A stretch of DNA of 64,000 nucleotides from positions 45,769,071 to 45,833,070 of the forward strand of contig OZ024880.1 in NCBI GenBank assembly GCA_964017185.1, given 5' to 3'. Positions 48,501 to 56,525 of the stretch are shown in pieces (the first letter of the stretch is position 1; each line of letters begins with the position of its first letter). The position numbers and the translations under genes are program-made. The stretch comes from Rugalucina vietnamica (taxonomy: Eukaryota > Mollusca > Bivalvia > Lucinida > Lucinidae). The notes under the pieces were generated by a model. The model was given only the letters and a program-made list of their open reading frames with translations. It ran no database searches and was not told the DNA's origin.

Positions 48501-48526
48501 TCTCTCTTCTCTCCCTCCCCCTCCAT
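38639..48526 (-). CDS. BBX: HMG-box transcription factor BBX (bobby sox)
   Basis: The eight coding exons, in gene order, are 48526-48332, 47115-46950, 45237-44657, 43879-42594, 41884-41744, 41247-41204, 40452-40288 and 39591-38639. They sum to 3531 bases (1176 residues). The HMG box spans roughly residues 9-80: RRPMNAFLIFCKRHRS, then ILGDLWANLKEDEK, then YKDAFMKANPDYKW across the first junction. This arrangement is that of the divergent BBX/HBP2 box rather than a SOX box. Exon 3 opens with DPSNMGGLSMLLMAGQ, a block also found in vertebrate BBX, and exon 4 holds APVYKGMLAEALLDTC. The rest is long, polar and probably disordered with basic clusters (KRRNRGQRYQ, RKRKARKH), typical of the family. 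The start Met was chosen because only eight bases separate it from the acceptor. BBX is a nuclear DNA-binding protein linked to cell-cycle control; the target genes here are unknown. Confidence 0.88.
39952..40184 (+). mobile_element. Family A MITE in BBX intron 7
   Basis: TGAGCCACCTCGTGGAAAAA to CCACGAGGTGGCTCA. The G-to-A and C-to-T changes in the two termini match, keeping the inverted repeat. Stem CTTCGCGGTAACCGCGAAG. Confidence 0.92.
40288..40452 (-). CDS. BBX: BBX exon 7
   Basis: The acceptor TTCTTTGTAG is followed by CCATAGTG and the donor is GTGAGTAT. It reads IVIDLEKTVSLPPHIKIPTP with the basic cluster GSRKRKARKH, a likely nuclear-localisation signal. It enters in phase 1 and leaves in phase 1. 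Confidence 0.8.
40735..40922 (+). mobile_element. Degenerate family A MITE
   Basis: CTCAGCACCTTTGTTTGTCT, CAGTTTGTGCCTGACCTGTT and GAAACCTTGAAGATAAGTTT follow the family order. The stem and left end are eroded. It is immediately followed by an intact copy at 40950. Confidence 0.65.
40950..41185 (+). mobile_element. Family A MITE next to BBX exon 6
   Basis: TGAGCCGCCTCGTGAGAAAA to CCACGGGGCGGCTCA. Stem CTTCGCGGTAACCGCGAAG. It ends 18 bases from the donor of the proposed 44-base BBX exon. Confidence 0.92.
41204..41247 (-). CDS. BBX: BBX exon 6 (proposed 44-base exon)
   Basis: Exon 5 ends in phase 2 and exon 7 needs phase 1, so joining them directly gives an early stop. This segment, between ACATTCTAG and GTACCAG, starts with one base and ends with one base over (44 = 1 + 42 + 1). 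It is open (DTCPNRKPEEAEEP) and makes the whole CDS a multiple of three. The acceptor is only moderate. Transcript data would settle it. Confidence 0.55.
41744..41884 (-). CDS. BBX: BBX exon 5
   Basis: Between CTGTTTACAG and GTAAGTCATC. It encodes GEVEDFQSIDSHILPETAIR, then RIRKRTTSESDKN and MSLEEAKRYKT. It enters in phase 2 and leaves in phase 2. Confidence 0.82.
41934..42199. mobile_element. Family C TIR-MITE, short form
   Basis: CCAGGCCCTGAGGTTATAAA at the left and GATAACCTCGTGACCAGGCC at the right, continuing into CATGCTCAGCTCAGCTG / CTTAGCTGAGTTGAGCATG. The central hairpin is GTTAAAATGCCAACAATTG and its complement. The same unit forms the right end of 12640-13687. Confidence 0.85.
42334..42549 (+). 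mobile_element. Family A MITE, ends eroded (TGTGC stem)
   Basis: AATAGAAAACCGGGTTTTCA, stem CTGTGCAGTAACTGCACAG, GCCGATTTGTGCCAGACCTG and CCAGAAGACAGGTTTT. The TGAGCC termini are lost. It ends 45 bases below the donor of BBX exon 4. Confidence 0.8.
42594..43879 (-). CDS. BBX: BBX exon 4 (largest)
   Basis: Between TTATTTCCAG and GTAAGGAAT. It holds 428 residues with APVYKGMLAEALLDTCNKAN, a GQGQGQGS repeat, KTETKTETK and the basic region HPIRKSKRRNRGQRYQELI. It enters in phase 0 and leaves in phase 2. The first 40 codons precede the first internal ATG-like start and are part of the exon. Confidence 0.85.
44184..44406 (+). mobile_element. Family A MITE, first stem arm lost
   Basis: TGAGCCAGTGTATGAGAAAA to CCACGAGGTGGCTCA. 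AAAGGCGCAGTAACTGCGAAAC replaces the stem, a deletion of the left arm. Confidence 0.88.
44424..44639 (+). mobile_element. Family A MITE touching BBX exon 3 donor
   Basis: TGAGCCTCATCTCAAGAAAA to TCTCGTGTCATGGTTCA. It lies 18 bp after the copy ending at 44406 and 17 bases from the BBX exon 3 donor at 44656. Older and more diverged than its neighbour. Confidence 0.85.
44657..45237 (-). CDS. BBX: BBX exon 3
   Basis: Between CCATTGTAG and GTAAAGAT. It opens DPSNMGGLSMLLMAGQQH, the second best conserved BBX block after the HMG box. It continues as Glu/Thr/Asn-rich sequence ending LLELAK. It enters in phase 1 and leaves in phase 0. Confidence 0.87.
45308..45370. repeat. Hairpin AAGCCATGTATTAA
   Basis: AAGCCATGTATTAA and TTAATACATGGCTT form the arms around a 33-base loop containing GAACGCGTGC. 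Confidence 0.8.
45607..45740. mobile_element. Foldback MITE family J
   Basis: TGATGCATTAACATCTGCTG pairs with TAGCAGATGTTAATGCATAG. The GC-rich inner part includes GGGGTGAACCCC. It shares its outline with the copies at 47231 and 54832. Confidence 0.75.
45890..46490. repeat. Tandem repeat, period about 190 bp, three units
   Basis: AATGACTAAGTTCAAATTG, CCACATGCATATCTTCA, GTAAAGTTTCAA and CTGTAGGAGGAGTTG recur in the same order three times, each time with a different amount of change. Confidence 0.85.
46500..46735. mobile_element. Tail of a dispersed repeat adjoining the tandem array
   Basis: CAAGATCCTAGCTCTAACGG, ACTCACTCACTGCACTGCAC, and the stem CAACTTCTTCGAAGTTG followed by GGGGCATAAAG look like the 3' end of a retroposed repeat. 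The family is not identified. Confidence 0.4.
46950..47115 (-). CDS. BBX: BBX exon 2 (end of HMG box)
   Basis: Between ATCGTTTCAG and GTAATGGC. It completes the HMG box with YKDAFMKANPDYKWHNPDKV, then a linker with NQKMGSPKPGS and ALRPEMDLLS. It enters in phase 0 and leaves in phase 1. Confidence 0.9.
47231..47357. mobile_element. Foldback MITE family J
   Basis: AATAACATTTGCTAGGTCCC pairs with GGGACCTAGCGAATGTTAAT. The inner repeat is GAGTGTT / AACACTC. Confidence 0.75.
47506..47767 (+). mobile_element. Family B foldback MITE
   Basis: TCATTACGAAAACATGCCC to GGACATGTTTTCCTGAT. The loop is reduced to GTTAGAACCGCCTCGAG. Confidence 0.9.
48052..48327 (-). mobile_element. Family B MITE against the HMG-exon donor
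   Basis: CATTAGGAAAACATGTCC to GGGCAAGTTTTCGTAATGG. Its right end is four bases from the donor of the HMG-box exon (48331). Perfect core TTGTGGGTACTCGTTAGAAC with loop CGCCTCGCCGAAGCGG. Confidence 0.92.
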
Positions 48527-48534
48527 ACTGAAGG
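48332..48534 (-). CDS. BBX: BBX exon 1 of the CDS (HMG box)
   Basis: The acceptor ATATTTTCAG is followed by CCTTCAGT and ATG at 48526-48524. The first residues MEGEGEKRDVRRPMNAFLIF run directly into the HMG box, with helix I FCKRHRSMV and helix II SVTRILGDLWANL. It leaves in phase 0 at CAG|GTACC. A 5' UTR exon must lie upstream. Confidence 0.9.
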
Positions 48535-48607
48535 CTGAAAATATAAAATAAAACATCATTACTGTAGACAATCCCAATTAAATTCTAAGTATCCAGATTT
48601 GAAAGAA

Positions 48608-48865
48608 TCATATCGAAAACATGCCCATGTAATATACAGTTTTTTCTTAAGTTGTAAAAATTGAGAATTTTCAGCTGAAAAATTTGATATTTTCCATATT
48701 TTTGCTCAAAACATAGATTGTGGGTACACGTTAGAATCATCTCACTGAGGCGGTTATAACTAGTACCCACAATCTATGTTTTGGAGCAACAATAAGAAAA
48801 ATAGGTATACCAGTTTTATTATATAAAAGGAGGGTTTAAAGGGGTATACATTTTATGGAGACACA
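48608..48865 (+). mobile_element. Family B MITE upstream of the HMG exon
   Basis: TCATATCGAAAACATGCCC on the left. Core GATTGTGGGTACACG / GTACCCACAATC. The right end is decayed after GGGGTATACATTTTATGG. It is inverted relative to the copy at 48052-48327 on the other side of the exon. Confidence 0.88.
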
Positions 48866-49218
48866 GATTTATTTAGTGTAGATTTTGTCTACAGTATGTA
48901 TTGTTCAATTTGGCTATCTACACTGGAGATAAACCTAAATGTTTATGGAGAATCTTTAAAGAAATGGTTTGGTCTTCTTATGGCTTAACGTCAACAATTT
49001 TTCAGTAATGTAGGGATAATTCTTTGTTGAAATGCGGCAAATTTTTGTCTGCCTTAAATTGCCAGTTTGTAAAAGGTCACTCATGTGGGTTAATTACCCG
49101 AAATGGCACAAAATGGTTCACTCTCTTTCTTAGTTTCTTTTGACTGTTTCACTAGTTCAAAGGATATACACATACATTTCTATTTCTATTTAAATTGTAT
49201 TTCATATTTGTGATCATT

Positions 49219-49454
49219 TGAGCCACCTCATGAGAAAACCAACAATCTGCATATGCGAAAACAAAGGCGCAGATCAGCTGTGCAGTAACTACACAGCTGA
49301 TCAGCGCCTTTGTTTTCGCTACTCGATAGTACAATTCCTCTTCTTCTAAAATCCGAAATTTCAAGCTTCTAGCCTGCTTCTGTGACTGTACAGGCCGGTT
49401 TATGTCAGATCAAGTCGGAACTCCCGAAGACCGATTTTCTCGCGTCACGGCTCA
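49219..49454 (+). mobile_element. Family A MITE, hybrid ends
   Basis: The left end is the CAACAAT type (TGAGCCACCTCATGAGAAAA) and the right end the CGG type (TCTCGCGTCACGGCTCA). Stem CTGTGCAGTAACTACACAG. It looks recombinant between subtypes. TT on both sides. Confidence 0.9.
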
Positions 49455-49461
49455 TTTGTTC

Positions 49462-51366
49462 CATGACACGGTGAGGAAACTACATAGACGGAGCCATTGG
49501 CTCTGTTAAGGAAATCTTGTGTGGGTTTTTCCGGTCACGTGCGGCGCCGTCAATCTCGGCTGTTTTGGTTGACACGAAAACGTAATATTTCCATTTATTG
49601 TCAAAATTTAATTTTATACTGAACACTAGCGAGAAAAGGGGAATTGTATGAGGGGCCCATGACTTTCAACTCACTTTCTTGTATGTTTGCGAGTTCCAAG
49701 TGGACGCGGTTTCGTCTGAATCACTTTTGTCGTGAGCCACGGCGAGGTAAACAAATGTCATTTTCTATAATGACCACAGGCTTTCTATTGCTCTTTCTGC
49801 ATAAATATTACTTATCTGAATGTTTAGACCGTCCGAATGTATGAAATGATTATCTAATCCTTCCCCACTCATGAAAAACAAAATTTGAATCAAATTAAAA
49901 TAAATTGAGAAAAAATAAACAATGGCTCCGTCCATATCGGCCGGCTCTGTCTATATCGGCTGGCTCCGCTATATGAGGGTGAGTTTTACTATATTGCATT
50001 CTGTAGGCACTATATTTTGTGATTATATTTTAAATCACTACACATTTACATGAAGTGGCCAGATACTCGCAACCACGAATGAGCGTGCCCTAATATGAAT
50101 GAAATAAGAGCTGTCTGATGACAGCGTAGCTCGACTGCATCTAGCCTTGTCAAACTGGGTATCTATTTCCAAGTTTGGACCCTCTATGATAAGTAGTAGC
50201 CAAAATCTAGACCTGTAGAAAACTATACCACAAGAAAGTCAACTTTGAAGGTGTTCAAGATTTTGACCCCTAGCCCCACCCCCGAATAAGGAGGACTCAG
50301 TGGTCCATGTCATGGAATGAAAGCCAACCCTACTGAGTACCTATTGTCCAAGTTCGGACCCTCTATGATAAGCTGTTGCTTATAAAAGCTATATACATCT
50401 GTGTGACGGGAACGCGGACGCGGACGACTGAGGTAACTACAATAGCTCTTCGCACTTCGTGCAGTAAGTACTCAAGTGTGCAGTGTCAACTTTTTCAAAT
50501 GTTGGTTTTGTTCAGTTTTGCGTCCTCCAAGCTGTTTCACTGGTATTGAGACGAATGGATCGGTAAGTGGGACGAAAACGGGAGTACCCCGGGAACAAAA
50601 AAACAACACACCCGCAAGCAGAGCTTGGCTTGTTCACGTTGTCCGAGGCTGCCTTGCACCCACAGGATGATATGGTCGAATGATCAAGAGCACTGAAATC
50701 AACAACTTTAACCACGGGGCCGCCCTTTTTGAAATGATAGATGGTTCGAGAAAAGCATCACCATTCCAAAAATAACTTTCAAAAAAATAATATCACTTTT
50801 GACTGGTAAACTCAACAGCGAAACAAATCTATCGCTTCTAAAACTCACCCTCATACAGCGGAGCCAGTCGATATAGACAGTGCCGGCCGATATGGACGGA
50901 GCCATTGTTTATTTTTTCTCAATTTATTTTATTTTGATTCAAATTTTATTTTTCATGATTGGGGAAGGATTAGATAATCAATTTCATACATTCGGACGGT
51001 CTAAACATTCAGATAAGTAATATTTATGCAGAAAGAGCAATAGAAAGCCTGTGGTCATTATAGAAAATGACCTTTGTTTACCTCGCCGTGGCTCACGACA
51101 AAAGTGATTCAGACAAAACCGCGCCGACTTGGAACTCGCAAACAGACAAGGAAGTAAGTTGAAAGTCATGGGCCCCTCATACAATTCCCCTTTTCTCGCT
51201 AGTGTTCAGTATAAAGTTAAATTTCGACAATAAATGGAAAACTCACGTTTTCGTGTCCACCGAAACAGCCGAGATTGACGGCGCCGCACGTGACCGGAAA
51301 AACCCACACAAGATTTCCTTAACAGAGCCAATGGCTCCGTCTATGTAGTTTCCTCACCGTGCATGA
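49462..51366. mobile_element. Transib/RAG-like non-autonomous element with 520-bp TIRs
   Basis: Left CATGA|CACGGTGAGGAAAC at 49462 and right GTTTCCTCACCGTG|CATGA at 51366. This gives a perfect 5-bp target duplication around 1895 bp (49467-51361). The arms 49467-49989 and 50840-51361 are inverted repeats of about 520 bp, each containing the same 66-codon frame on opposite strands. The 850-bp centre has no transposase. CACGGTG ends and a 5-bp duplication are the known signature of Transib and RAG-like transposons; assignment rests on ends only. Confidence 0.75.
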
Positions 51367-51393
51367 CCACCATTCAGCTAATTTTAGACAAAT

Positions 51394-51631
51394 AAGAGCC
51401 GCGACGCGAGAAAACCGGTCTTCGGAGTTTCCGACCAGGTCCTACATAAACAGGTTTGTGTAGTCTCAGAAAATGGTTAGAAACTTGAAATTTCGAATTT
51501 AGGAAGAAGAGAAATTGTACTATCCGTGTAGCGAAAACAAAGGCGCTAATCAGCTTCGCAGTTACTGCAAAGCTGATCTGCGCCTTTGTTTTCGCATATG
51601 CAAAAATCCGGTTTTCTCACGATGCGGCTCC
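51394..51631 (-). mobile_element. Family A MITE (CGG-end subtype)
   Basis: AAGAGCCGCGACGCGAGAAA to CACGATGCGGCTC, with the outermost T/A pair mutated. Stem CTTCGCAGTTACTGCAAAG has one mismatch. It lies 28 bp beyond the Transib-like element. Confidence 0.9.
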
Positions 51632-53574
51632 TATAATCATGTTTAGGCTCTATCTTTACTCTCCACACTGGAGAAAAGCCTAAAAGCTTCATAATGCCAA
51701 AAGCTCACTCAGACTATATGTTCAGCAGGAAGACTTCAGAATTCTTTGTAATTATGTATAAATTTTTTAAATAAAGGCAACTACAAAGAAAATACGTAAG
51801 AAGGTAAGAATTATTAAAAACTGTATAAGAAAGTGAAAATGCAAATTGAAACAATTAGGTCTCTCTACAGTATGTGTACTAATCTGACATGCTATCAGAT
51901 CTTTAAGTAAGACTACTTGTTTTTGGAAACTGATTGATTCAACGGATCATTCTAATCTAAATAATTTTCGAAAATGCACCTATTGCACCTGTCAACTTTA
52001 AGTATTAATACATAGTTTCATTTACACATTTTACTTCCTGATTAGTACTTTCACCTTTTATTTCACTATATATATCACTGTAAGGCATAACGATAAGCTC
52101 ACTCTTCATATATAAGATGAAGCAGGTACAAAATGTATATATATAATTTGTAACAAAAACACACCATTTGGGAGGTACATCACAATATTTTGCTGTCAAC
52201 TAGAAGGGGTAGAACCCTTGCCACCTAAAACTGAGCATTTCAAATTTATTTCTTTAGATGAATGAGTTTTCATTAAGGTGCAAGGTCAGTACTGGTCACC
52301 AATGTCTGATCAGAAAATGATCAATTACATTAACACCTATAATATAAGACTATCTAAGTTTAGATATTGATTAATGCCCCAGTCAACATTTTTTCAGTCA
52401 CGTTAGCACGGGGACTATATTATACTGCGAGCTGTCTCACCCATCGTGTCCTACCCTAGCTGGAGGACTCCTATTTAAATGTGCAATAATAGACGTTTCT
52501 CACTGCCAAACGATATATATATATATATATATATTTAAAAGATCTTGGATTATTTTGATCTCTATTTCTATTCAGGTATGGACCCTAAACTAAAGCTCCA
52601 TACCATTGAATGAAATCTACCCTTAAAGGTACTTATAGCTTAAGGAATGCCTTATAAGTCACAAGGGGGCTGTCAGAATGTGGAAAACTTGAAAAGAAAA
52701 ACGTTAATTTAGTTATTACCACAAATTTTAACATTTTTTGAAAGTCTGACTTCTGGCCCAAATCCCAAACATACATACAAAATATATGCTTAAAGGATAC
52801 ATGTGATGAACCTAGGGTCATATGATTTAATGCCATTCATTTATCTTACAACATTAAAGAAATATATAGCTGGCTGTCAATAGCGAACTTTCGCTATTGA
52901 CAGCTGGCTGTCAGTAGCGAACTTTAGCTATTGACAGCCGGCTGTCAGTAGCCACTTTATTGGGCCTGGGTTGACAATCATATCAAACCTCATTTAACCC
53001 ACTGGCAGCCTCACTTTCATTTTGACACCCTTGAGTACCTCTTTGTGCCTAGTGTTGATATTTTGAAGAAAAAATCAGTGCAGAAGGATACACATTTCAA
53101 CAGCTGATCCGATCTGTGAACTACACATATGCACTGAAAGCACAGATGAGACCAGCAAATATGCTGTTGTTACCTTAGTTAAGCCTGTGCTATTGTAAAG
53201 ATGGCATAGATGTCATTTCACAATATTTGATTGGTGTCAAGCAGCGACCAGGGTGGCCTTGAATTTATCACTAAAAATAAAGTTTAAATCAGCATAAATT
53301 ATCTCATGGAATCCCATGAAACCTTATTCATATGATCACTGTTTTCCTTTTCAAACAACGTGAAAGAAATAAATCACAAATAAGAAGCAACTGACACTAG
53401 AAAGTGAGATAATTAAATATGCAAGATCTCACTTTTGAGTTTTGTGTACAAATTCAATGAGCATGTGTCATAAACATTTTCACCCTCCACATCTGTGCCC
53501 AATAAGGTCAATGAAAAAAGCTTTGATTTCCGAAATCAAACCGCCTATATGATAAAAGTAACTTTGAACTTACC
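51632..53574 (-). other. Likely first intron of BBX
   Basis: No coding exon. It contains an (AT)n run at about 52508-52535 and an eroded SINE on the minus strand (about 52360-52480, CCAGTCAACATTTTTTCAGT). A 46-bp-spaced hairpin array is annotated separately. Confidence 0.45.
52868..52945. repeat. Tandem hairpins of GCTGGCTGTCA
   Basis: GCTGGCTGTCAATAGCGAAC, then TTTCGCTATTGACAGC, is repeated with slight change (CAGTAGCGAACTTTAGC), so both direct and inverted pairing are possible. Confidence 0.85.
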
Positions 53575-53720
53575 TTTCCAATCGACTGTCCTTTCCTACA
53601 ATCGTTAACTTTCACAGAATTCGAGTTAAAACTCAGATAATTTCAGCCAGACATTAGGCCAAAACTTTGTCGGTGTTATAGGCTGGTTTCCAGTGAGCAG
53701 CTGCGCCGCGCACCTGTTCC
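53574..53720 (-). promoter_or_regulatory. Possible BBX 5' UTR exon and promoter
   Basis: On the minus strand GATTGGAAAG|GTAAGTTCAAAG is a consensus donor at 53573. The sequence just upstream (53690-53720) is locally GC-rich (CAGCTGCGCCGCGCACCTG). The HMG exon carries only eight bases of 5' UTR, so an upstream non-coding exon is expected. This is the best candidate, but it has no transcript support. Confidence 0.35.
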
Positions 53721-53959
53721 TCTTCAAGACTCTGCATCCTTGCAACAAGCGGGGAACCAAAATGTCAGGTCTACTTTCGATCTAGGTCAAGGATGTGAAA
53801 TGACCCCTTTTGAAATAAAATGAAATGGAACTGCATGGAATCAGTTCATTAAAATGTGCAGGCATATAAGAAAATTTAATCAAAATAAAAGGAATATATT
53901 TTCATTCATAATTATTGAGATCATAGTCCAAAATAAATGGCCTCGTGTTCGCTGGCAAA

Positions 53960-54282
53960 AAAGTAAACAGAAATGGCGGTTAACCACGTGGTTGTGACGG
54001 GGGTGAAGTATAGGTCGCCAGTGCTGTCAGAAAAATATATTACGAATTACAATTGTTTGCATGAGCGGGACAAGTGTTATTTCCATATTTTTACAAAAGT
54101 TGAGTAAACAGATTGTATATCGTATTTGTGCTCGGATACAAAATGATATTTAATGATTTCAAAAGTCGATTGACTACAAACATTGGAGCAGACAATAAAT
54201 TCACTGCTCCGTGCTATGAGCCTGCAAAATGCGCCTGAAGAAGCCAGACGACTTACATTGGTGTCTACGTCGGAAAGAAATC
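53960..54282 (+). other. Possible divergent first exon
   Basis: On the plus strand ATG at 54228-54230 starts MRLKKPDDLHWCLRRKEI and runs into the donor G|GTAAGAA. About 250 bases upstream is another ATG in a good context (AAATGGCGG) next to the palindrome AACCACGTGGTT. No downstream plus-strand exon was found in the window, so this could be a non-coding or bidirectional-promoter transcript. Confidence 0.25.
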
Positions 54283-54831
54283 GGTAAGAAATCTGAGCAT
54301 GGCAAAGAGGTCAAGACTGACATACATGTAGGCCTATGCAACATGTCAGCTCTACAAAAGGAAAGAAAAATAAAACATTCCCGTGAATGGGGCGTGCTCA
54401 TAAATGCAAATCAACTGTAAATTCTGTAACCAAACACTTCAGACAGTCATTTAATAAAACTTTCAGAAATTTTCAGGTCATCTCATTTTCAAATTATCAA
54501 TGGCACCTGTTACTTACTACAAGAAAGATCATAGTGATTATATAGACCTAAAACATACATTAGCATCATTTAGATATTAAGATATTTATTACATGATTTT
54601 CTACATCATAAAAAAACACATTCTTTTAAGAGATATTGTAGAGATAAACGGGAAGGCAAAATAAAATTCGGACAGTTTTATGGCTTTCTCGACCTTCATC
54701 CCGTCTCTTATTATTGTCGCATTTGCTCAAATGAGAACTTGAAATCGAAATCTTTCAGAGTCACAAGACTGACAATCATCATGACAAATTTCAAAGTTCG
54801 CCATATCAACAACTTTAATTAATAAGAGGAT

Positions 54832-54974
54832 AAAACATTCTTTTCCGTGCATTAACGTTTGCCAAGCCCAAGGGCAATAATGTGTTGCAGCCCGAACCGC
54901 GTAGCGGTGAGGGCTGCAACACATTATTGCCCGAGGGCTTGGCAAACGTTAATGCACTTGGAAAAGAATGTTAT
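54832..54974. mobile_element. Foldback MITE family J, near-perfect
   Basis: AACATTCTTTTCCGTGCATT at the left and ACTTGGAAAAGAATGTT at the right. The inner arms ACGTTTGCCAAGCCC and GGGCTTGGCAAACGT continue through CAATAATGTGTTGCAGCCC and its complement, so about 60 bp per arm pair. The loop is GAACCGCGTAGCGGTGA. Confidence 0.85.
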
Positions 54975-55013
54975 ATCGTCATTGTTATATACCTTTCCAC
55001 CAGTACATGTACA

Positions 55014-55015
55014 TT

Positions 55016-55066
<51 letters not shown>

Positions 55067-55095
55067 TATTTATTTATTTATTTATTTATTTATTG
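55014..55095. repeat. (TTTA)n microsatellite
   Basis: About 20 TTTA units with one interruption. All three plus frames give repetitive Phe/Ile/Tyr/Leu peptides that are not genes. Confidence 0.95.
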
Positions 55096-55287
55096 TGAAT
55101 GCTATGTCTTGAAATCGCGCATGATGACAAGCACACAGCCGTTGATTGGTAAGTGATTAGACTCAAAATGACACATTAAATTAAGATGAAATATACGTCT
55201 GAAATGTACACTCACCTGCCATGTTAAATTTAGATGGAATGAACACCTGCCAGTGTCCATAACATGTAAACAGGTGTATGTCATAGT

Positions 55288-55455
55288 CTCAGGGCAATAA
55301 CACCAAGGGCAATAACACCATTATTGCCCTGCTATGACGTCATCTCAGGGCATTAACACCATTATTGCCCTGCTACGGTGTCATCTCAGGGCATTAACAC
55401 CATTATTGCCCTGATATGACGTCATCTCAGGGCATTAATGGTATTAATGCCCTAC
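55288..55455. repeat. Minisatellite of hairpins with TGACGTCAT
   Basis: Three to four units of about 52 bp: TCTCAGGGCATTAACACCAT followed by TATTGCCCTG and a linker CTATGACGTCA. Each unit is itself a hairpin (AGGGCAATAA / TTATTGCCCT). Two units keep an intact CRE palindrome TGACGTCA; one reads CGGTGTCA. Confidence 0.85.
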
Positions 55456-56226
55456 GACGCCTAAAACAGCAGAAAGTGCTGTCCGTTACACCACGACATG
55501 TTTCTATTGTAGAGATACATTAGGTATATAACAATAATCATTAATACACTAATAATGACATTTCCTACGTTAATTAGTTCTATAAATGTACCAAGACCCT
55601 GGACATTTTGATGCATTGAAAACCGTAAGCGGTGCGTATTCTTTGTTTTTGGTAAAAAGTGAACGTGTACACTTCAAAAAAGTTGCACGACTTAAGGCAC
55701 TTTTAAAAAAATAAAAATAACAATGGTAATATGGAAATGGTGAAATGGCCCTGTTTTGGCAAAAATATATTGGTCAAAATCACTGTATCATATTTAGCAC
55801 ACGGCTGATTCTTTATGTTAGAAACTCAATATCATTATAATCAAAAGAATGATTAACTTTAAATAGTAAAACCAAAACCTTAATTTGCCCTGAGCAACTA
55901 TAAAATTTGCAAACCAAGAAAAGTGATTCGGAACTGGTAATATCACTGTATCATCCGTGGCAATGTGAGAACCGGACACTGTCAGACTTTGTTAACTTAG
56001 CTTCTGTAAATTAATGGAGCCAAAGACAAATGCTTTAATTACAGTTGTCTAGAAAAAAATGCATGCATTATCATAATAATAAATTATTGTTGTTCAGAAT
56101 TCCCACAGACTATGGGAAGCCATAGCGACATGCTTAGTGCCGTATGCTGATATCGAGTTTAGCATACACAGGGGCCTTCTCGGCCATGGGATCATACTTT
56201 GAGCCTTATTGGCAGCGTAACAAATG
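55456..56226. other. No feature recognised
   Basis: AT-rich spacer between the BBX promoter region and the PHM-like 3' end. No exon or shared repeat. Confidence 0.4.
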
Positions 56227-56275
56227 AACCATGTCGTGAGAAAACTGGTCTTTGTGGTTTTCGACCAGTCCTGAC
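56227..56275 (-). mobile_element. Family A MITE fragment
   Basis: TGAACCATGTCGTGAGAAAA, then TGGTCTTTGTGGTTTTCGAC and CAGTCCTGAC are the left 50 bp of a reverse-orientation copy; the rest is absent. Confidence 0.7.
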
Positions 56276-56368
56276 AAAATAGTTGTGGTGAAACCAGGCT
56301 GAGTGTCTGTTTTTTTTTTTTCTCACCCATCAGACAAGCATATCCCATTGTGTGCCAGTCCTAGATTA

Positions 56369-56525
56369 TAAGAATCTTATATGGGGTTCTGTTCTAGATG
56401 GAAGTTTCCAACCCAAGGGATGACCGTGCTGAGCGGAACCGAGGCTCCGCCGAGGTTCCGCTCAGCACGGTCATCCCGAGGGTTGGAAACTTCCATCTAG
56501 AACAGAACACCATATTAGATTCTTT
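56369..56525. repeat. Long perfect foldback
   Basis: The arms begin AAGAATCTTATATGG and CCATATTAGATTCTT and continue through GTTCTAGATGGAAGTTTCCA and its complement to GCTGAGCGGAACC / GGTTCCGCTCAGC. The loop is GAGGCTCCGCC. About 65 bp per arm with very few mismatches. Confidence 0.9.

Noticed and set aside
48535-48577. N-terminal extension of the HMG-box protein (MGLSTVMMFYFIFSAFS)
   Set aside because: It lies upstream of the acceptor ATATTTTCAG, so it is intron sequence.
49644-51184. Matching 66-codon frames near 49644 (plus) and 51184 (minus) as a duplicated gene
   Set aside because: They are the same sequence in the two inverted arms of the Transib-like element, with no domain or start context.
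54859-55156. Hydrophobic frames of repeated Phe-Ile-Tyr-Leu that look like a membrane protein
   Set aside because: Translation of the (TTTA)n tract and the preceding foldback.
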